Shown piece by piece: positions 15,301-27,249 of a stretch of 64,000 nucleotides of DNA. The notes under the pieces were generated by a model. The model ran no database searches, had not been told where the DNA came from, and was given only the letters and a program-made list of their open reading frames with translations. The DNA is from Orthonyx spaldingii (taxonomy: Eukaryota; Chordata; Aves; Passeriformes; Orthonychidae). Where the stretch lies: contig VZTJ01005553.1 of assembly GCA_013397795.1 (NCBI GenBank), positions 2,875,208-2,939,207 on the forward strand, written 5' to 3'. Numbering within the stretch: position 1 is the first letter of the stretch; every line of letters starts with the position of its first letter. The position numbers and the translations under genes were made by a program.

Positions 15301-18300
15301 TGTTAAAATGCCAGTTAGCTTATGCTGCAGTTTTTCAAGGGGAAACAGCCTAAATTTATAATGAAGCTGGTGCCCATTTCTCCTATAGGAACATTAAACT
15401 CAAGAAAGTAAATGTACATAGTTAAAAGGAAATTTAAAAGAGGATTTTGGACTGAATAAGACTGAGTTACCATTATCTAATGTGATGTTTCCACTATCCC
15501 AAGGTGAAACGTTTTTTATGGCAAAATGGAAAATTTGTCATCTCCCCTAGGGCAGTAAGTACATGCAGATTGCACTGAACAGGAATACAAAACAACTGTC
15601 CACCACTCTGCAGGCAAGCAGAAAATCTAAGCATGGATTAATTGGGTCAGCCCTCTCCACCTCTGGAACATCTCATAAAGGGCCAAATCATATGGTGTCA
15701 CTGTAAGGCAGGAAATCTGCTCTGATATAATCAGTCCCTGTCAACCTTCTTGTCTCCAAACCCAGAATGGTTTATCTTATGCTTTGTAGGCTACTATAAT
15801 AGGTTGTTGCATGTCAGAGCAAAGAGGTAACAACTCATCCCTGTTTCTGAAACAAGAGTATCTAGCAGTACATACCTGTATCTAAAATTGTACATCTGTA
15901 CGTCCTCAGTGTCTCAATTCCCTCCTCTCCACCTGCCTTATTCATAGTCTGCATTCCAAGTCACCACAGAATTTGCAAGATGTGACTACTGACATCTTAA
16001 TACCTTCTTTGATTGCCTTATACCCAAACTGACAGCTTAAACAGCTTTTCAGACTGGAGAATCTGTGTGGTGTCAGCACATTCTGGGACTCCTCGTGATG
16101 AATGAAGGAAGATTTAGATCAAGGTCTGTGTTTGCCTCAAAGACAGATTCATCATCATCTTACACACCCTAATCCAAACATATGGAACAAGCAACCTAGT
16201 TGTCCAATAGCAAAATAAAGGCTTTAAAAATCCTGATACTACCACACCTTATCTACAAATTAACTCCCAGAACCTCCCTTCTGCAAATGAAATACCAAAT
16301 AAGCAGAGAAGTTGAAAGGAGAAAGAATTTTCATGAATTTAATCTCAATTCTATTTGCTGCAAATATAACAACAAATCCCAAATCAACAAAAAGACAAAG
16401 GATTTAGGTTCTGGGTCACTTTCTGAACACAGACAAGACAAACTTTTTGTACTAACACTCAGGTAAGAACAGAGTAAGATGATATTAGACCAGGCGTTAT
16501 AAGAGCCAGACTTGTTGATTAGGTTATTTTTTAATTCTTTAAGAGTGGGAAACAACAATAAAAAGTTTAAAAGAAAAAGTAGTAATTGTTTAAGCATTCC
16601 ATCTTGTATGAGCATGCCTCTTTAGTCTGCAAATACCTAGATAAGGTGTAGGAAAAAAGTCTGTTCTGACATTTGTTAGAGAACTACACCCAAAATATTC
16701 GTAGTGGGCAGTCCCAACTTGCAAGTAAGCTACCTTTTGCATGGTAGCTGCACATGACTTTACAAAAACCTAAAAACCAAAAACCACATCAATTACTATT
16801 TAATTGGTTTAAACAATAGAGCAATATAATTTCAAACTGTTTGAGGGCTATGCTAGAAAGAAGAAAGCAGACCAGTGGGGTTATGCAACCTTTCCCCATC
16901 CTTGTCATCACAATTCCTCATAAGCAACACCTCAAATTCTTGCCTTTGGGGTCTCTTTAGACAGCAAGATTTTTGATAGTTAGAAGTGGCTGGATACATG
17001 AGAAAGGAAGCCTAATTCTGTCTGTAGTAATGCATATTCTTCCATTTTACGCTTATTCAGAAGTCTGTGTGTGTTAAGTGTACTAACAAATCCTGATGAA
17101 TAAATCTCAGGTATCACCTTGCTTTTGGGTCCTCGGAGAACTTAGCAGGCTGTAGTCAGCACAAGTCTTGATAACAAGACAAAGTGACATTCACTTTCAA
17201 GTCAGAGGGAAGACAGACACATCCAAGCCTGGAGCATCAGAATGAATGAATGAGTTACGTGCTTATAGGTGTGAGAAGGCAATTGATTTTGGAGAGAAAG
17301 AAGAGAAAACACGAAGCTCTGTTGCCCACTGAAATATGGTCTCCATCAGAATCTGGAACCAAAACTATGATCCCAACTTCTGTGCTGAACCAGTGCCTGT
17401 GAAACACACTGATCACATTAACCCTGCTGAACAACATTCTCTCCTAGCAGATGGCCACACATGGGGCATCAGAGTAGCACATTGCCCCTTGTTTCATTTA
17501 AACCAGATGTATATTCTACACTACAGATAAAGTCCTTCATGTCTATGTGCCTTTCTACTGTGTCACCTGCATTTAGCACTCAGACTTACTCTCCTATTAG
17601 TAGCTGCACTGTCAAGTTTGAAGTAAACTTCATTTTACAAACAATGAATTATACAGATCATGTAATTAGATACTCCCCATGGCAGACATACACATTCCAT
17701 GAATTTGTTGAGGCATTTCTTAGTATGTGGAAGCTTAACTTTATTCCATTCAGGTAATCAGTATCAAGACTCCTGGGTCTTGCTACAGGAGGCAGGAGTC
17801 TTTCAAGGTCTGCCAGTATTAGCAGCTTCTATTAGCTTCCCCTTGTTTCATTTCCAGAACAGCCTTCCACTGCTTAGTTTGTCTGCTTGTTTTTAAAGGA
17901 TTTGCATAGAGGTTCCCTAATGGCCTCCCCTCCCTCTTCAGATGCAACCCAAGTAAACCTGCTGGGGAAAACAAAACCAAAATAAAGCAACCAACCAAAC
18001 CCTCACAATGAAGGAACAGCTGTCCTGTCCCGTGGCAATACACCTTTGGTATTAGAGCCTGCCTGGACAGCAGTACAGGACAATCTGAACAAGGAGTGGA
18101 GAGGTTAGAAAGTATGCAATTGGCAGGTTCTGCTCATACAGTGTCACCAGCTCTTCACAGGCTTTAAAAGTAGGCATATAAAGCATATAACCAGCCCCAC
18201 CAAATGACATATACAAGCAAATATAAGTTAGCAGAAGAGCCTGTATCATAGCTTTCTTCAAGCTACCAGCAAGGGCATCTTTCCTGCTGTGCTAAGGAAA

Positions 18301-21300
18301 AGGTTGCGTTCAGGATTTCAGAAGAACTACAGATCAAGACTAATCTAATCTGAAGACAAAAACTTCAGTTTGGCACTTAACAATACCACACAGTGCCAGG
18401 TACGAACATGTGATAGGTCTTACCAAGAACATTTTTTGTACTGTAGGGAAAACCGTGGTTACAGAGGGAATACTCAATATAGAGGTTAAAAAGCCTTATT
18501 AGTATCCATTTTTTCCCTTCAGTACATTCTTCTACCATACAAAATAAGCCCCATCTACCCTGCTTCACTAGCAGTCCCAAACAACCATCATCCAGTCAAA
18601 CAATTTATCTGCTACTAGTAGACAACTTAGCAATCAATACGGGGAAGAAAAGGTATCAGCTCATTTCTCAGTGTAGTCTAATGCTGTATCTCTTACCAAA
18701 ACCAATAAGTAAGGTCTCTTCCTTAAGCTCAGTTATCTCATTAGGTCGAGATGAAAACAATCCTGTTTTTCTTGCTGGCATTTTACAAGGTGGGCTGGGA
18801 CCATCCTGCCCACCTTCATTCTCATGTCAATTGACTTTGTTGAAAAGGATAAATACTGACATGAACATTCTGCTTGAGAATACAATTGCTCTATTTCCTG
18901 AATAGTCACTATATTTGGAAAATCACTTGTGGTGCTAAGCAGTGTCCATAAGGGGGAATTCATCCAGAAGACATGAGCTTATCCTTTTCTGCCACAACAG
19001 GTGCAGCAGGAACTTCCTTGCCTTTCTTAAGCACACCCTCAAACAGTTTCATCTAACAAAAAATATTTTATGAAGATTTTAAGTATGTATTCTGGTGTAA
19101 GTTATTTTCACATTACAGTAGTAAGCCTGGTTTCCCCTATGCCAATATTAAGCTCACCTCAATAACTTGAATATATCCTACCTAATGAAAGTGCCTTCCT
19201 TCTGACAGTCAACAGTATAAGAAAAACTGCCTTGAAAAGTAACTGGAGAGGATATCTGTTAGAACTAGCCAGAGTCAACATAACATTTATAATAGGCTTT
19301 CAACAGCCACACACCCCCAGGAGAATCAGACCCCTGAAGCTTTCTCTCTTTCTGCAATGCCACAGCAATGAATGTATCAAAGAGGTTTGGCACACAGCAG
19401 TCCCCACCCACCATACTAACAAACTCCACATCAGAATTTCCCCTGTCGTTAACCTCCTTCAGTTTACACAAAGAGCAAACAATCCCAAGCACAGCCCACA
19501 AGTGCACTGCCAGGAGGTTCTGCTGGGAAGGGCTGATAGCCACAGCAGGGAACCCTGTCACAAAGGTGACCACAACAGCTTTCTGCCTTAGACACGCTGG
19601 TGCCAGGGGCCAGCTACTCAAACCACAGAAGAGTCACCCAACCACACTCCACAGCTTCACAGATAGATATAGTTCTGCTCATGTTACTGTCTCCAGAAAG
19701 TTAAGTTAATTCTGAACTATGCATCTGTAAAAGGAGCTGGGGGTTATGTTGAAGCTACTGCCAGGAAATTCAGTCACGTATGCAGCCCACTCATTTGTTC
19801 AGTGCTGGAGTAGGGCATATCAGAGGTTCCTGGACAGCAATGATGACAACAAAACCAAAATAATTAAGCTAGTAATACGGTGAAAAGCAACTTGTAGTCT
19901 TGACAAGCTGTCACTTGACTCTCCTTTTATGCCTCTGCCCCATCCCCAGCAACACTGTCATTCAGTGACCTGCTGCAGCTCCTAGGGTAAGGAAGTAAAG
20001 AGAGGCATCTTCTTGCACGAGGAATAAAAAAAGCATACAATGTCTTTTGCTTTCCTCACATCACCCCCTCTTGTCATCTGAGATTTCTGCATCACCCTTT
20101 TGCCCATGAGAACATCAATATCCTCTTTCCCTTGAGGCAAACCTCAGCAGAGGTGAAAGGAAGCAGGCATGCTGTTCCCAAAGCTCTGCTGTACCTAAAA
20201 CTAATCATGCTGATCCAGACCAACACAAAAGGAGCCACAAGATGTGGAAAAACCCATTACAGCCCTCAAACCAAGAATTAAAGCAGACTGCCTTAAGGAG
20301 GCTGCATGGGCCAGCATAATCAGTGCAGTTTTATTAGATTAGCAATACTACAAACTGTTAGCAGGGAAGGGACTCTATCAGGTGATTTGTAAAATTCCAT
20401 TAGGAAGTTGCTCAAAGAGGATTTTGTCATGTTACCAATTTGTCCATGCTCCAAGAACATGGCACAGATTATTAGAACACCCTTCAAACCTCAGAATTTC
20501 TTCTGGAGAGGAAAAAAGATCATACTAAAAGACTTCCATTATATACACATACAAATAACACCTTGTCAGGGTCTGATGTTTGTATGATGACAGTTGATCT
20601 GAGCTCTTGGAATCTTTCAGCTGTGCAATGCTATAGAATCCAAACCAAAATACTGCATCTCTTTGGCTGGAGATATAATTCGAGTAGTGTTTTAATATAT
20701 AAGATATAAAAAGCAAGCTCCATGTTCCACAATTAAGCAGAAAAATCCATTTCATATGTAAGCTTCCAGCTTCTCAGAAGTTATAACATTTAGAAACCAG
20801 AAGAGACATTTTTTTGTAGCAGCAAACGTGCTGATTACAGGCTGCTACAACCTGCAGTCTCTTGCTGGTTTTCCACCACACCCTCTTGAACTAGAATTAT
20901 AAATGGCAAAAGTAAAGCTACAGGGACAAAAATACTCATTGACAGTTCTTTCAGACCATGACTGAGAGTGGCATTTTGAATTTCTGTTCCAAGACGGGTT
21001 CTTTTCCCCAGATGCTGTTTTCAAACTCACATCTACAATTACTTACCCTGAAAGCTTTCAGACCTGGCACTGATGTAACATTCCAAGACTAAAAAGAGCG
21101 TTTTTCTACCTACAGTAAATAAAATGTCTATTCTGTTACAGAAAAGTCAGTTTACTGCTTTTTCTAGCAGAAGACAAAACTGTGTGTGAAAATATTTGCT
21201 CAGGCTGCATTAAGATTGGGGCAGGAATCTAGAACTGTAATGATTGCCTGTAATGATTTTACCTTCAGCAAAGCAAATGCTTTGAGAGGAAAAGTCTTTT

Positions 21301-22702
21301 TAACAAGGAGAAACTACTGGTCTACACTTTATTTCTCTTAAAAGAAGCAAGTAGAATAACTCAACAAAATGCTGACCACATGCTGATCAAAGAACCTCAG
21401 GGCTGCACAGGCATACTCAGCAAAAGGAATGCTGCTTTTAGGGCAAGTAGCAGGCTCCCTTTCCCTTCGTAGGATGTAGTGTATGTCTACACAGAGAACA
21501 TCTGTCAAATCTTTTTCAGTAGCAAAGAAGCATCAGAGATGCATCATGGTTGGGATAATTTCAAAACATTTAAATTAGAAATACATTACTTCATGAGGAA
21601 CGTCACAATGACAAGGAATATTAGAGAAGATTTCCAAATCAGTGAGAGAAAATCCTGCCTTCATTGAGGCCTGTAAAGATTTATTTCTGTTATAGCACTT
21701 GGAGTTTTCAGCACCTCAGGCTCCATTTTTCATTATTTGTCCACATATTATTTTGTGCACCTTGTAATGGATAATTTCCTTCACACTGAAACTAAAAAAC
21801 AATGACTACCAAAATCCTCACTCCTGAGCAGGTAGCTATCTCTATCAGCTGAAGCAACTATTTGACTGCTATTTATACCTGTGTAGAGAGATGTTTTCTC
21901 AGAGCCATCTGGGCAACATTGCTTTCCATGCAGCATTTCTAGTCATGTCAGTTACCGTAATGGTAGCTTCAGTAAAACCTTCCAGCACAGAAGACACTCC
22001 AGAATTACAACACATTACTCCATCTGTGACACCACAAAGAAATTAAGGAACAATTTTCTGCTTTATCCATGGATTGCAAGGACTTTTCTTGGCAGTGGGG
22101 CATAGTGTTGGTACTTCTTCTGGACTGCAGCTTCAATATATTGCAGCTCCATATATTTTGGCCATAACTCCAGCATTCAGATATTTTCTGACTGCAATTA
22201 TACTTTTGGTTTGTTGGGGGTGCTCATATACCTTTTGAACCAAGCCCCCCACTTATTATGCATTAGTCCAGTCTGCAGTGGTTTTCACACTTGCAAACTG
22301 AATCCTCTCCTGAGGAAACCAAGGCAGATGTGTATCCAGGCAGAGGTGTACGGGGTGCTCTTGGCCCCTTATGGGAATTGTAAGGATCCAAAATAATTTT
22401 GGCCAGTAATGAATAATTTGTGTGGTAGAGGCATTTCATCCAGAGACTATGGTTAATCTAGTCCAGAGTGAAAAAATTTCAAACCACATATACTGAGGAA
22501 TATGAGGCCCTCAGCAACAACCGTTTTAAGCTACTCCTGAGTAACACAGTGCAGGAACTGTGTATGTATTCCCAGGACAAGCAGGGTGCTAGGTCTCTTA
22601 CCTGACTCTCTCTTCTTCAGCTCTTTTAAGCTCTGCGTCCCGTTGCAGCACCTTCATTATTGCCTCTTGTTCCTCCTCTGTTAGGAAGCTTAGGTCAATC
22701 AT
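1..22702 (-). CDS. SYTL2: SYTL2 (Slp2-a), 5' part of the coding region, seven exons, 3' end cut by window edge
   Basis: Synaptotagmin-like protein 2 is a Rab27 effector. Its N-terminal Slp homology domain (SHD) binds GTP-Rab27 on vesicles and its C-terminal C2 domains bind membrane lipid, so it docks secretory granules and melanosomes at the plasma membrane. Joining exons 22702-22602, 12146-11998, 9908-9776, 3661-3589, 3013-2914, 1881-1000 and 392-1 gives about 610 continuous residues with no stop. Every junction has AG/GT borders and matching phase. Residues 1-83 read as the SHD, with the two SHD helices and the S-G-Q-W-F-Y motif at 50-55. Residues from about 84 are the low-complexity linker, rich in S, E, K and P, with R-G-I-L-K-R plus six serines at 267-278. 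The C2A and C2B domains are not in the window. The name rests on recognised protein text and on the neighbouring CCDC83, as in human. The gene is not obviously damaged. Confidence 0.96.
393..999 (-). other. SYTL2: SYTL2 intron
   Basis: Intron of 607 bases with GTAAGAG donor and ATTGTAG acceptor. I see no repeat or other gene in it. Confidence 0.85.
1000..1881 (-). CDS. SYTL2: SYTL2 large linker exon (residues 186-480)
   Basis: An exon of 882 bases with acceptor CTTATAG and donor ACTG/GTAAGAG. It encodes about 294 residues of a disordered, polar linker. Conserved landmarks are K-A-R-K-L-I-H-K (230-237), P-P-R-G-I-L-K-R followed by six serines and T-D-S-E (265-282), and L-K-Q-V-R-F-S-S-S-P (327-336). 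The same order is present in mammalian Slp2-a. The frame would stop 12 codons past the donor if the intron were retained. Two motifs here look like phosphatase-1 docking sites; see the findings. Confidence 0.95.
1882..2913 (-). other. SYTL2: SYTL2 intron
   Basis: Intron of 1032 bases between GTAAATG and CTTATAG. It is AT-rich with scattered chance frames on both strands and no recognised repeat. Confidence 0.85.
2914..3013 (-). CDS. SYTL2: SYTL2 coding exon, linker (residues 153-186)
   Basis: The acceptor CTTTTTAG is followed by 100 bases and a GTAAATG donor. The product starts Q-R-R-N-P-F-N-S, close to the Q-R-K-N-P-F-N-S segment of human Slp2-a as I recall it. It enters in phase 0 and leaves in phase 1. 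The N-P-F tripeptide is also an EH-domain ligand motif, but no function is claimed. Confidence 0.92.
3014..3588 (-). other. SYTL2: SYTL2 intron
   Basis: Intron of 575 bases with a GTATGA donor. It holds an A-run near 3471-3488 and nothing else that I recognise. Confidence 0.82.
3589..3661 (-). CDS. SYTL2: SYTL2 coding exon, linker (residues 128-152)
   Basis: A short 73-base exon with acceptor TTTACAG and donor AAG/GTATGA. It encodes S-K-E-V-T-F-A-L-S-K-P-E-E-R-P-V-K-A-A. It enters in phase 2 and leaves in phase 0. Similarity to mammalian Slp2 is weak here, so the call rests mainly on splice sites, phase and position. Linker exons of this gene are alternatively used in mammals, so this one may be optional. 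Confidence 0.8.
3662..9775 (-). other. SYTL2: SYTL2 intron, 6.1 kb
   Basis: The only recognised element is the CR1 tail near 9.2-9.35 kb, listed separately. The open frames inside are short, lack splice support and read as chance. An unseen small optional exon cannot be excluded. Confidence 0.8.
9219..9345 (+). mobile_element. CR1 LINE fragment (3' end)
   Basis: The stretch reads like the CR1 3' tail: TGTGGATGTGGCACTT, then GGTTTAGTGGTGG, TGTTAGGTTAATGG, GGACTTGATGATCTTA and TCTAACCTCAATAA. The terminal ATTCTATGA-type octamers are degraded. It is a truncated, old, non-coding copy. Confidence 0.85.
9776..9908 (-). CDS. SYTL2: SYTL2 coding exon, start of linker (residues 84-128)
   Basis: The acceptor GTTTTAG is followed by 133 coding bases and a CAG/GTAAG donor. 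The product includes S-W-V-N-N-V-N-K-E-A and P-P-D-L, which match the segment directly after the SHD in mammalian Slp2-a as I recall it. The exon enters in phase 1 and leaves in phase 2, fitting both neighbours. Confidence 0.93.
9909..11997 (-). other. SYTL2: SYTL2 intron, 2.1 kb
   Basis: AT-rich intron with GTAAGCA donor and GTTTTAG acceptor. No repeat or exon recognised. Confidence 0.85.
11998..12146 (-). CDS. SYTL2: SYTL2 coding exon, second half of SHD (residues 34-84)
   Basis: The exon starts after a TCTTCCTCAG acceptor and ends before GTAAGCA. It completes Arg34 and encodes H-L-P-E-K-I-K and then the S-G-Q-W-F-Y-E motif (50-56), the hallmark SHD2 segment whose Trp-Phe pair inserts into Rab27. 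A basic helix follows (K-S-K-R-H-R-D-K) and then D-I-I-R-A-S-M-R-R-K. The 149 bases end in phase 1. It is one of the two most conserved exons and clear evidence of the Slp family. Confidence 0.96.
12147..22601 (-). other. SYTL2: SYTL2 intron, 10.5 kb
   Basis: A long intron splitting the two halves of the Slp homology domain. It contains a short CR1 remnant at about 13.23 kb. Other open frames (for example the overlapping opposite-strand ones at 19.2-19.7 kb) carry no family text. Confidence 0.85.
13229..13295 (-). mobile_element. CR1 remnant, short
   Basis: AATGGGTTGGGAGGGACCTT followed by AAAGATCATCTAG is the reverse complement of the CR1 3' end. Only about 65 bases are recognisable; the copy is very short or decayed. 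Confidence 0.7.
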
Positions 22703-22803
22703 CTTGTTCTGTGTGTTGGGCTGGTAAAGTGCCTGGGAAGATCTTAGATCCTGCTGAGTCTTGTAGCCTGCTTTAAAGTTATCAAAGTCTTTTTCAGCAG
22801 GCA
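22602..22803 (-). CDS. SYTL2: SYTL2 exon with start codon (coding 22702-22602)
   Basis: The start codon is at 22702-22700 and opens with M-I-D-L-S-F-L-T-E-E-E, the conserved start of Slp2 proteins and the first SHD helix, which contacts Rab27. The base at -3 is A. The exon ends at 22602 with a GTAAGAG donor, leaving two bases of codon 34. On the 5' side a good acceptor (branch-like CTGAC, then a pyrimidine run and CAG) puts the exon start at 22803. The 101 bases before the ATG are open in the same frame (33 codons beginning P-A-E-K-D), which is unusual for a 5' UTR; see the findings. Confidence 0.95.
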
Positions 22804-25070
22804 CTGAGAAAGCTGGACCAGGTTACAGTCAGCGGTTTAAAGAGTCCCAAAAGTTGTTTTCTTGCAGTACAGTGTATGCATGTTTCCCTAGATGAGAGAC
22901 TTCTGGGAAAGTGTTGCATTCCTGCTCACCATCACAATAATATCTTCCAGTTTGTCCTCTCAGCTCTGTTTCCTGGAGTAACAGTTCATTGACCCAGCAT
23001 ATCCAGTGTTTGAGAACAAATAAAACATTCCCTAAAAAAGAGACAAGGAAGAACAAGTTGTAATATCAGGGATCAGGGAAGTAGATTATGTATGTGTTTT
23101 TAATTAAAAGAAACAAGTTTTTCAGTGTGATTAAACAACTTTATGAAGTTCAAATGGTCACTTCAAGTCAAACCTGTTTTACAGGCCTCTTGAAAAAGGT
23201 GGCCATGAAAATATATTCCTTCCCAATACGACAACTCACATCCTAAAACAGAAATGAGTGTCATACAACTGGTACACTTGTATTATGCAAGTGTATTTTA
23301 AATCACCCTTACAGTTAGAAGAACAATTTGAAGAAAAGGGGAGATAATCATCCCCCCCAAAATAAGTAAAGAGTACTTATAACAATTATTTAAAGTAAAA
23401 GGAAGAAAAAAAAAAGAGGCCAAATCGCTGTCCTACAGACCATGTGGGATAAATGTGAAATAATTTATACATAATCATATTGAGTATGTGTAATTACAAG
23501 TCATGTGGTAACATGAACCTCACTGCTTTATACAAGCCAAACTGCATTTACAAGCAGTAATTTGAAATACTGTTTTGTCTCTGTTTTATAGGCCTTGGTT
23601 TCAGAGAACTATCCACTTAGAGACAATTCCAACTGTCAAAGACAAAAATCTCTTCTTCAAAAAAACCCTCAAAGGAATAGAGAGGGTAGCATGGGGAGGA
23701 GTTGTGTCTGCAGTAGGGTATCTTAGTGCCTCAGGATTACAGAGATATGGATGTCAAAGCCTGAGAAAAAAGAAATAAATAACTTTAATTTAGTGCTCAA
23801 AAGTATGCCTAGTGCCAAACCTGGTGAGAGACAGAAGAGAAGCAGATGTTTTCACTGGACATGTCTCTGTACTAGACAGCTCCCTCACAGCCCTTCAGGG
23901 TTGTGGGTGTCTTCCTCTGGCCCTGCAGACTGACAGGATGCTGACCTCATATCGATCTAACGAGCACCACAATCATGCAAGGAGTCATTGTGTTTGCTCC
24001 CTGGCCATGAGATTTTAACCAGGCCATTAAAACAAGATATTGACACTGGCAATACTCAAAGAGAAACTTCGTTCTGAAAATGACTGCATTTCTTACAGAT
24101 TTGGAAGGCAGCTGCAGCCACTTTCTATTATGCCCACAACAACTCCAATGCCCAAACACCTTGTGCATGTGTTTATCTTTGGCTGCTGTATTTTTCTCCA
24201 TGATTCTCATTGTGATTTTGTTCCATGAAGTTGATACAACAGCATATCAAACAACCAGCCATCTGTTACTTCATTTGCATTTAGAAAATGATAGTTTTAT
24301 AATTAGGCAAAAGTGATTACTATAGGGCTACCAACAAATATAATAATCCTAAATTTGTTGAGTATCTACAACAGTACTCGTTCAGCTTACGAACAGGTAT
24401 GGATATCAGTTTCAGCTGTCACGTGGAAGCTTTCCACACCAACTGACACAGCAAGCAGCATCCACACTGTTAAACCAAAGCCCTGGATGGTGATGGAATG
24501 GCAAGTGCACAGCCAACAGGCACAGGAGCCCATGTTGCAACTACAAATCCTGGACAGCTGTGAACTAGAATGATCAAAGATTTTACTTTGCTTCTTGCCT
24601 AAGATCAGTCAAGTCTGCAAGAAAGCTGTTGAAGGGAATGTTATTTTGCCATGTCTTTTGTCTTTATGTTTAAAGAAGACTGAGGGAAGGTGTTTTATAT
24701 TGTCTTATTATATTAATTTAAAAATCTGAAGGAAATAGTTGAACAGCATTTACAAAACAACCTGCAGGCTTTGTTAAGGTCTCTAAGTACTCAAATCAAT
24801 AAAACTAGTGGAAAGAGAATTTCAGTCCTCCCCAGCTGAACAACAGTTCTCAAGGGCACATCCAAACAGGCTGTGAGAGCTCACAGCAGCAGCACTGCTA
24901 CTAAACTGCCCAGACACCATCATTCTGTAGAGCAGTTTCTTCAGCTAGGGTTGCACCCACACTTCGTTTTCAATCAGAGGCAAGACACCACCAACCCTGG
25001 CAGGTTCTTCACCCATGATTCCACAGTTCTTCATAAACAAGAAAACCTCTTTCTGTCAGTGTAGTGCATG

Positions 25071-25090
25071 GCCAATCTCATGAGATTGGC
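25071..25090. repeat. Perfect 20-base palindrome
   Basis: GCCAATCTCATGAGATTGGC is identical to its own reverse complement, with no spacer. Both arms contain the CCAAT/ATTGG core that NF-Y binds, in inverted orientation. It sits in the SYTL2 5' intron with no other known feature nearby. It may be chance. Confidence 0.75.
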
Positions 25091-27211
25091 TGATAAAAGT
25101 TGCTGATAATCTTTTGCAGACAGCCAGCCTTGCAGTATTTCTTTCAAACACAGATGCTAAAAACTGCTAGTTTAGAGTATAGCACCTGTTATAAAACCTA
25201 AGGCTAATTTAAAAATTTAAAAACAAAATAAAAATCTATGTCTTCCCCCTGTTCAATTCACACACTAACACAACCTCAATTATTTTTATTTCTTTTGACA
25301 TTTTTTTCCTCTTAAAAACTCCTATATATGCCAGGAAGAACTGAGAGGTTTGAACAGTTTGTTTGGTGCCACTCCAACTTCAATGGCAAGAGGTTTTTTT
25401 GTTAGGAAAGTATTCAGACCTAAGTTTCAAATAAGACTCAAAGATCCTTATCAAACTGATTAAATCACGGAAATTGATACCACATTGACTGACTTCTGAA
25501 GAAGGGCTCTCATGTGCTATAGACAAACATTCATGAGTGATGGCATATTTGGCATGATTTTTTTCTTAAACCTGAAATTCAGGTAAAATCATACAAAAAA
25601 TCTTCACTTTTATGAAAGACTTCTAGTGATAAACAGGAATCTGAAATTATGTTTTCTCCAACTCATGTATGAAAGTTTCTATGTTTTGTCAATAAAAGAA
25701 ACAGAAAGACCAACTCAAAATTTATTTTCCCCACACACACTCTTAAGCTGCTCATGGTTTCCAAGTGGTTTAGGCCAGGCACTCATCCAAAAATTTTATC
25801 TTGTAAAATTTCTCAGAACCTCTCAGGCAGCTGTACACTTCAACTGCTTTATGTCAGACTTCACATTTTTCTAAAATAGGAACCACAAAAGAAAGACAAC
25901 TTTGTCTACAAACTCATTTACCCTACAGAGAGCTCTGTTGACCCCTGCACACTGCTTTCTCCCAAATTTCAAAAGAGGAATATTAATTTGAATACTGTAT
26001 TCCGAACACTATGGGATATTACATTAAGAGGTACTACAATAATAATTTAGGTTACCAAGTTTTTACTCAGTGTATACCTATGGAATGCAATGAGGGAGGC
26101 AAGGAAAAGGTTGGAGCAGTTTGCCATGGCTGATACTGAGTTTACCAATAGGGTCAGAAAACAAACAGCAAAACCCCAGAGTCAGCTGTTCCATTGAAAC
26201 CAACAAGATTTCCTTTTGCATGCAGAAGCCTCATAATGTCCTAAATTTACATTGCAAAAGTACTTTTCAAGTGCTCCTTGTACAGCAGACCTAAGCTGCT
26301 AAAGCTTTGATCCTGAGAATCTGTCTTGGAGCCAATGCCTTCTAACAAGAGGAAGAAGGTGGCAGCCAATCCTACACTTCTGGCTGCTTCACACAGCTCT
26401 TTGTGCCAACTCCTTCAGCTGAACAACTACCCTGCAGGCCTGGCTGATCAGCAACTGCTATCTGTGCACATCTTTGTCCCAGAAACCATTCACTTACAAG
26501 TAACCTACTGCCTCTTAAGAGGCTTTCAATTTAGGTGTTTGAAAGCTATTTTTCTATCTATATTTCTCCACTGCTACAACATATCAGCACTAGAAACTAG
26601 GATGAGTTGGAAGTCCTCACATAAGGCAACAGGAAGCTGAGGAAGACAGATAAATGTAATCGTGCAATACAACAATTTGCATGTGCAGAGGAACTCATTC
26701 TCAGAAGTAACCAAGTTTGGCCTACACCTATGCTCTGGAAATAATAAACCTTTATGTTGAAGGAGGGAAGCCAAGAAGAATACTAAGAGCAATAAAAGCC
26801 TTGGAGAACTGGCCCCTATGGCCCTGGGAAGTCACATGAGGCAGTAACGGTACCTCTGACTGTAAGCCCCACAAGCTACAGCTTTGCAACACAAACAAAT
26901 CAGTCTCCTGAATAAATTTCATTCTCCAGTGATATTTAAGCAATACAGTCACAGGTAACTCAGCACCAGCCTAGGCTTATGGATAATTTTTCTGTAAATA
27001 CATGAGGCAAATCCCATGAAGGCAGAACAGCTAATTAAGCCAAACGCCAGTGTTGGCACAAGCACAAATAGTCATGAACATATTTGCTCAGAAGATCAGA
27101 GGATTATGGATTTCAGTGTGAGCAGTGGAGAAAGAAAAGCTATTAACTTTGAAGAGGGACTTAAGTCACCATTCCCAGGAGTTTTGAAAGCAGTTGCCTG
27201 CAATGATCAGG

Positions 27212-27249
27212 ACAAGAACTTAAAACAAGCACAAGAACTTAAAACAAGC
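27212..27249 (+). repeat. Tandem duplication, 19-base unit x2
   Basis: ACAAGAACTTAAAACAAGC occurs twice, exactly adjacent and identical. This is a recent slippage-type duplication in non-coding DNA. Confidence 0.9.

Noticed and set aside
18960..19052. 30-codon minus-strand frame starting right after a TTTGTTAG acceptor-like site, rich in K, V and A
   Set aside because: No donor follows before the stop, neighbouring frames are not coding, and no gene family was recognised. It probably arose by chance.
19232..19709. Overlapping 113-119 codon frames on both strands
   Set aside because: Frames overlap on both strands without splice context or any recognisable domain.
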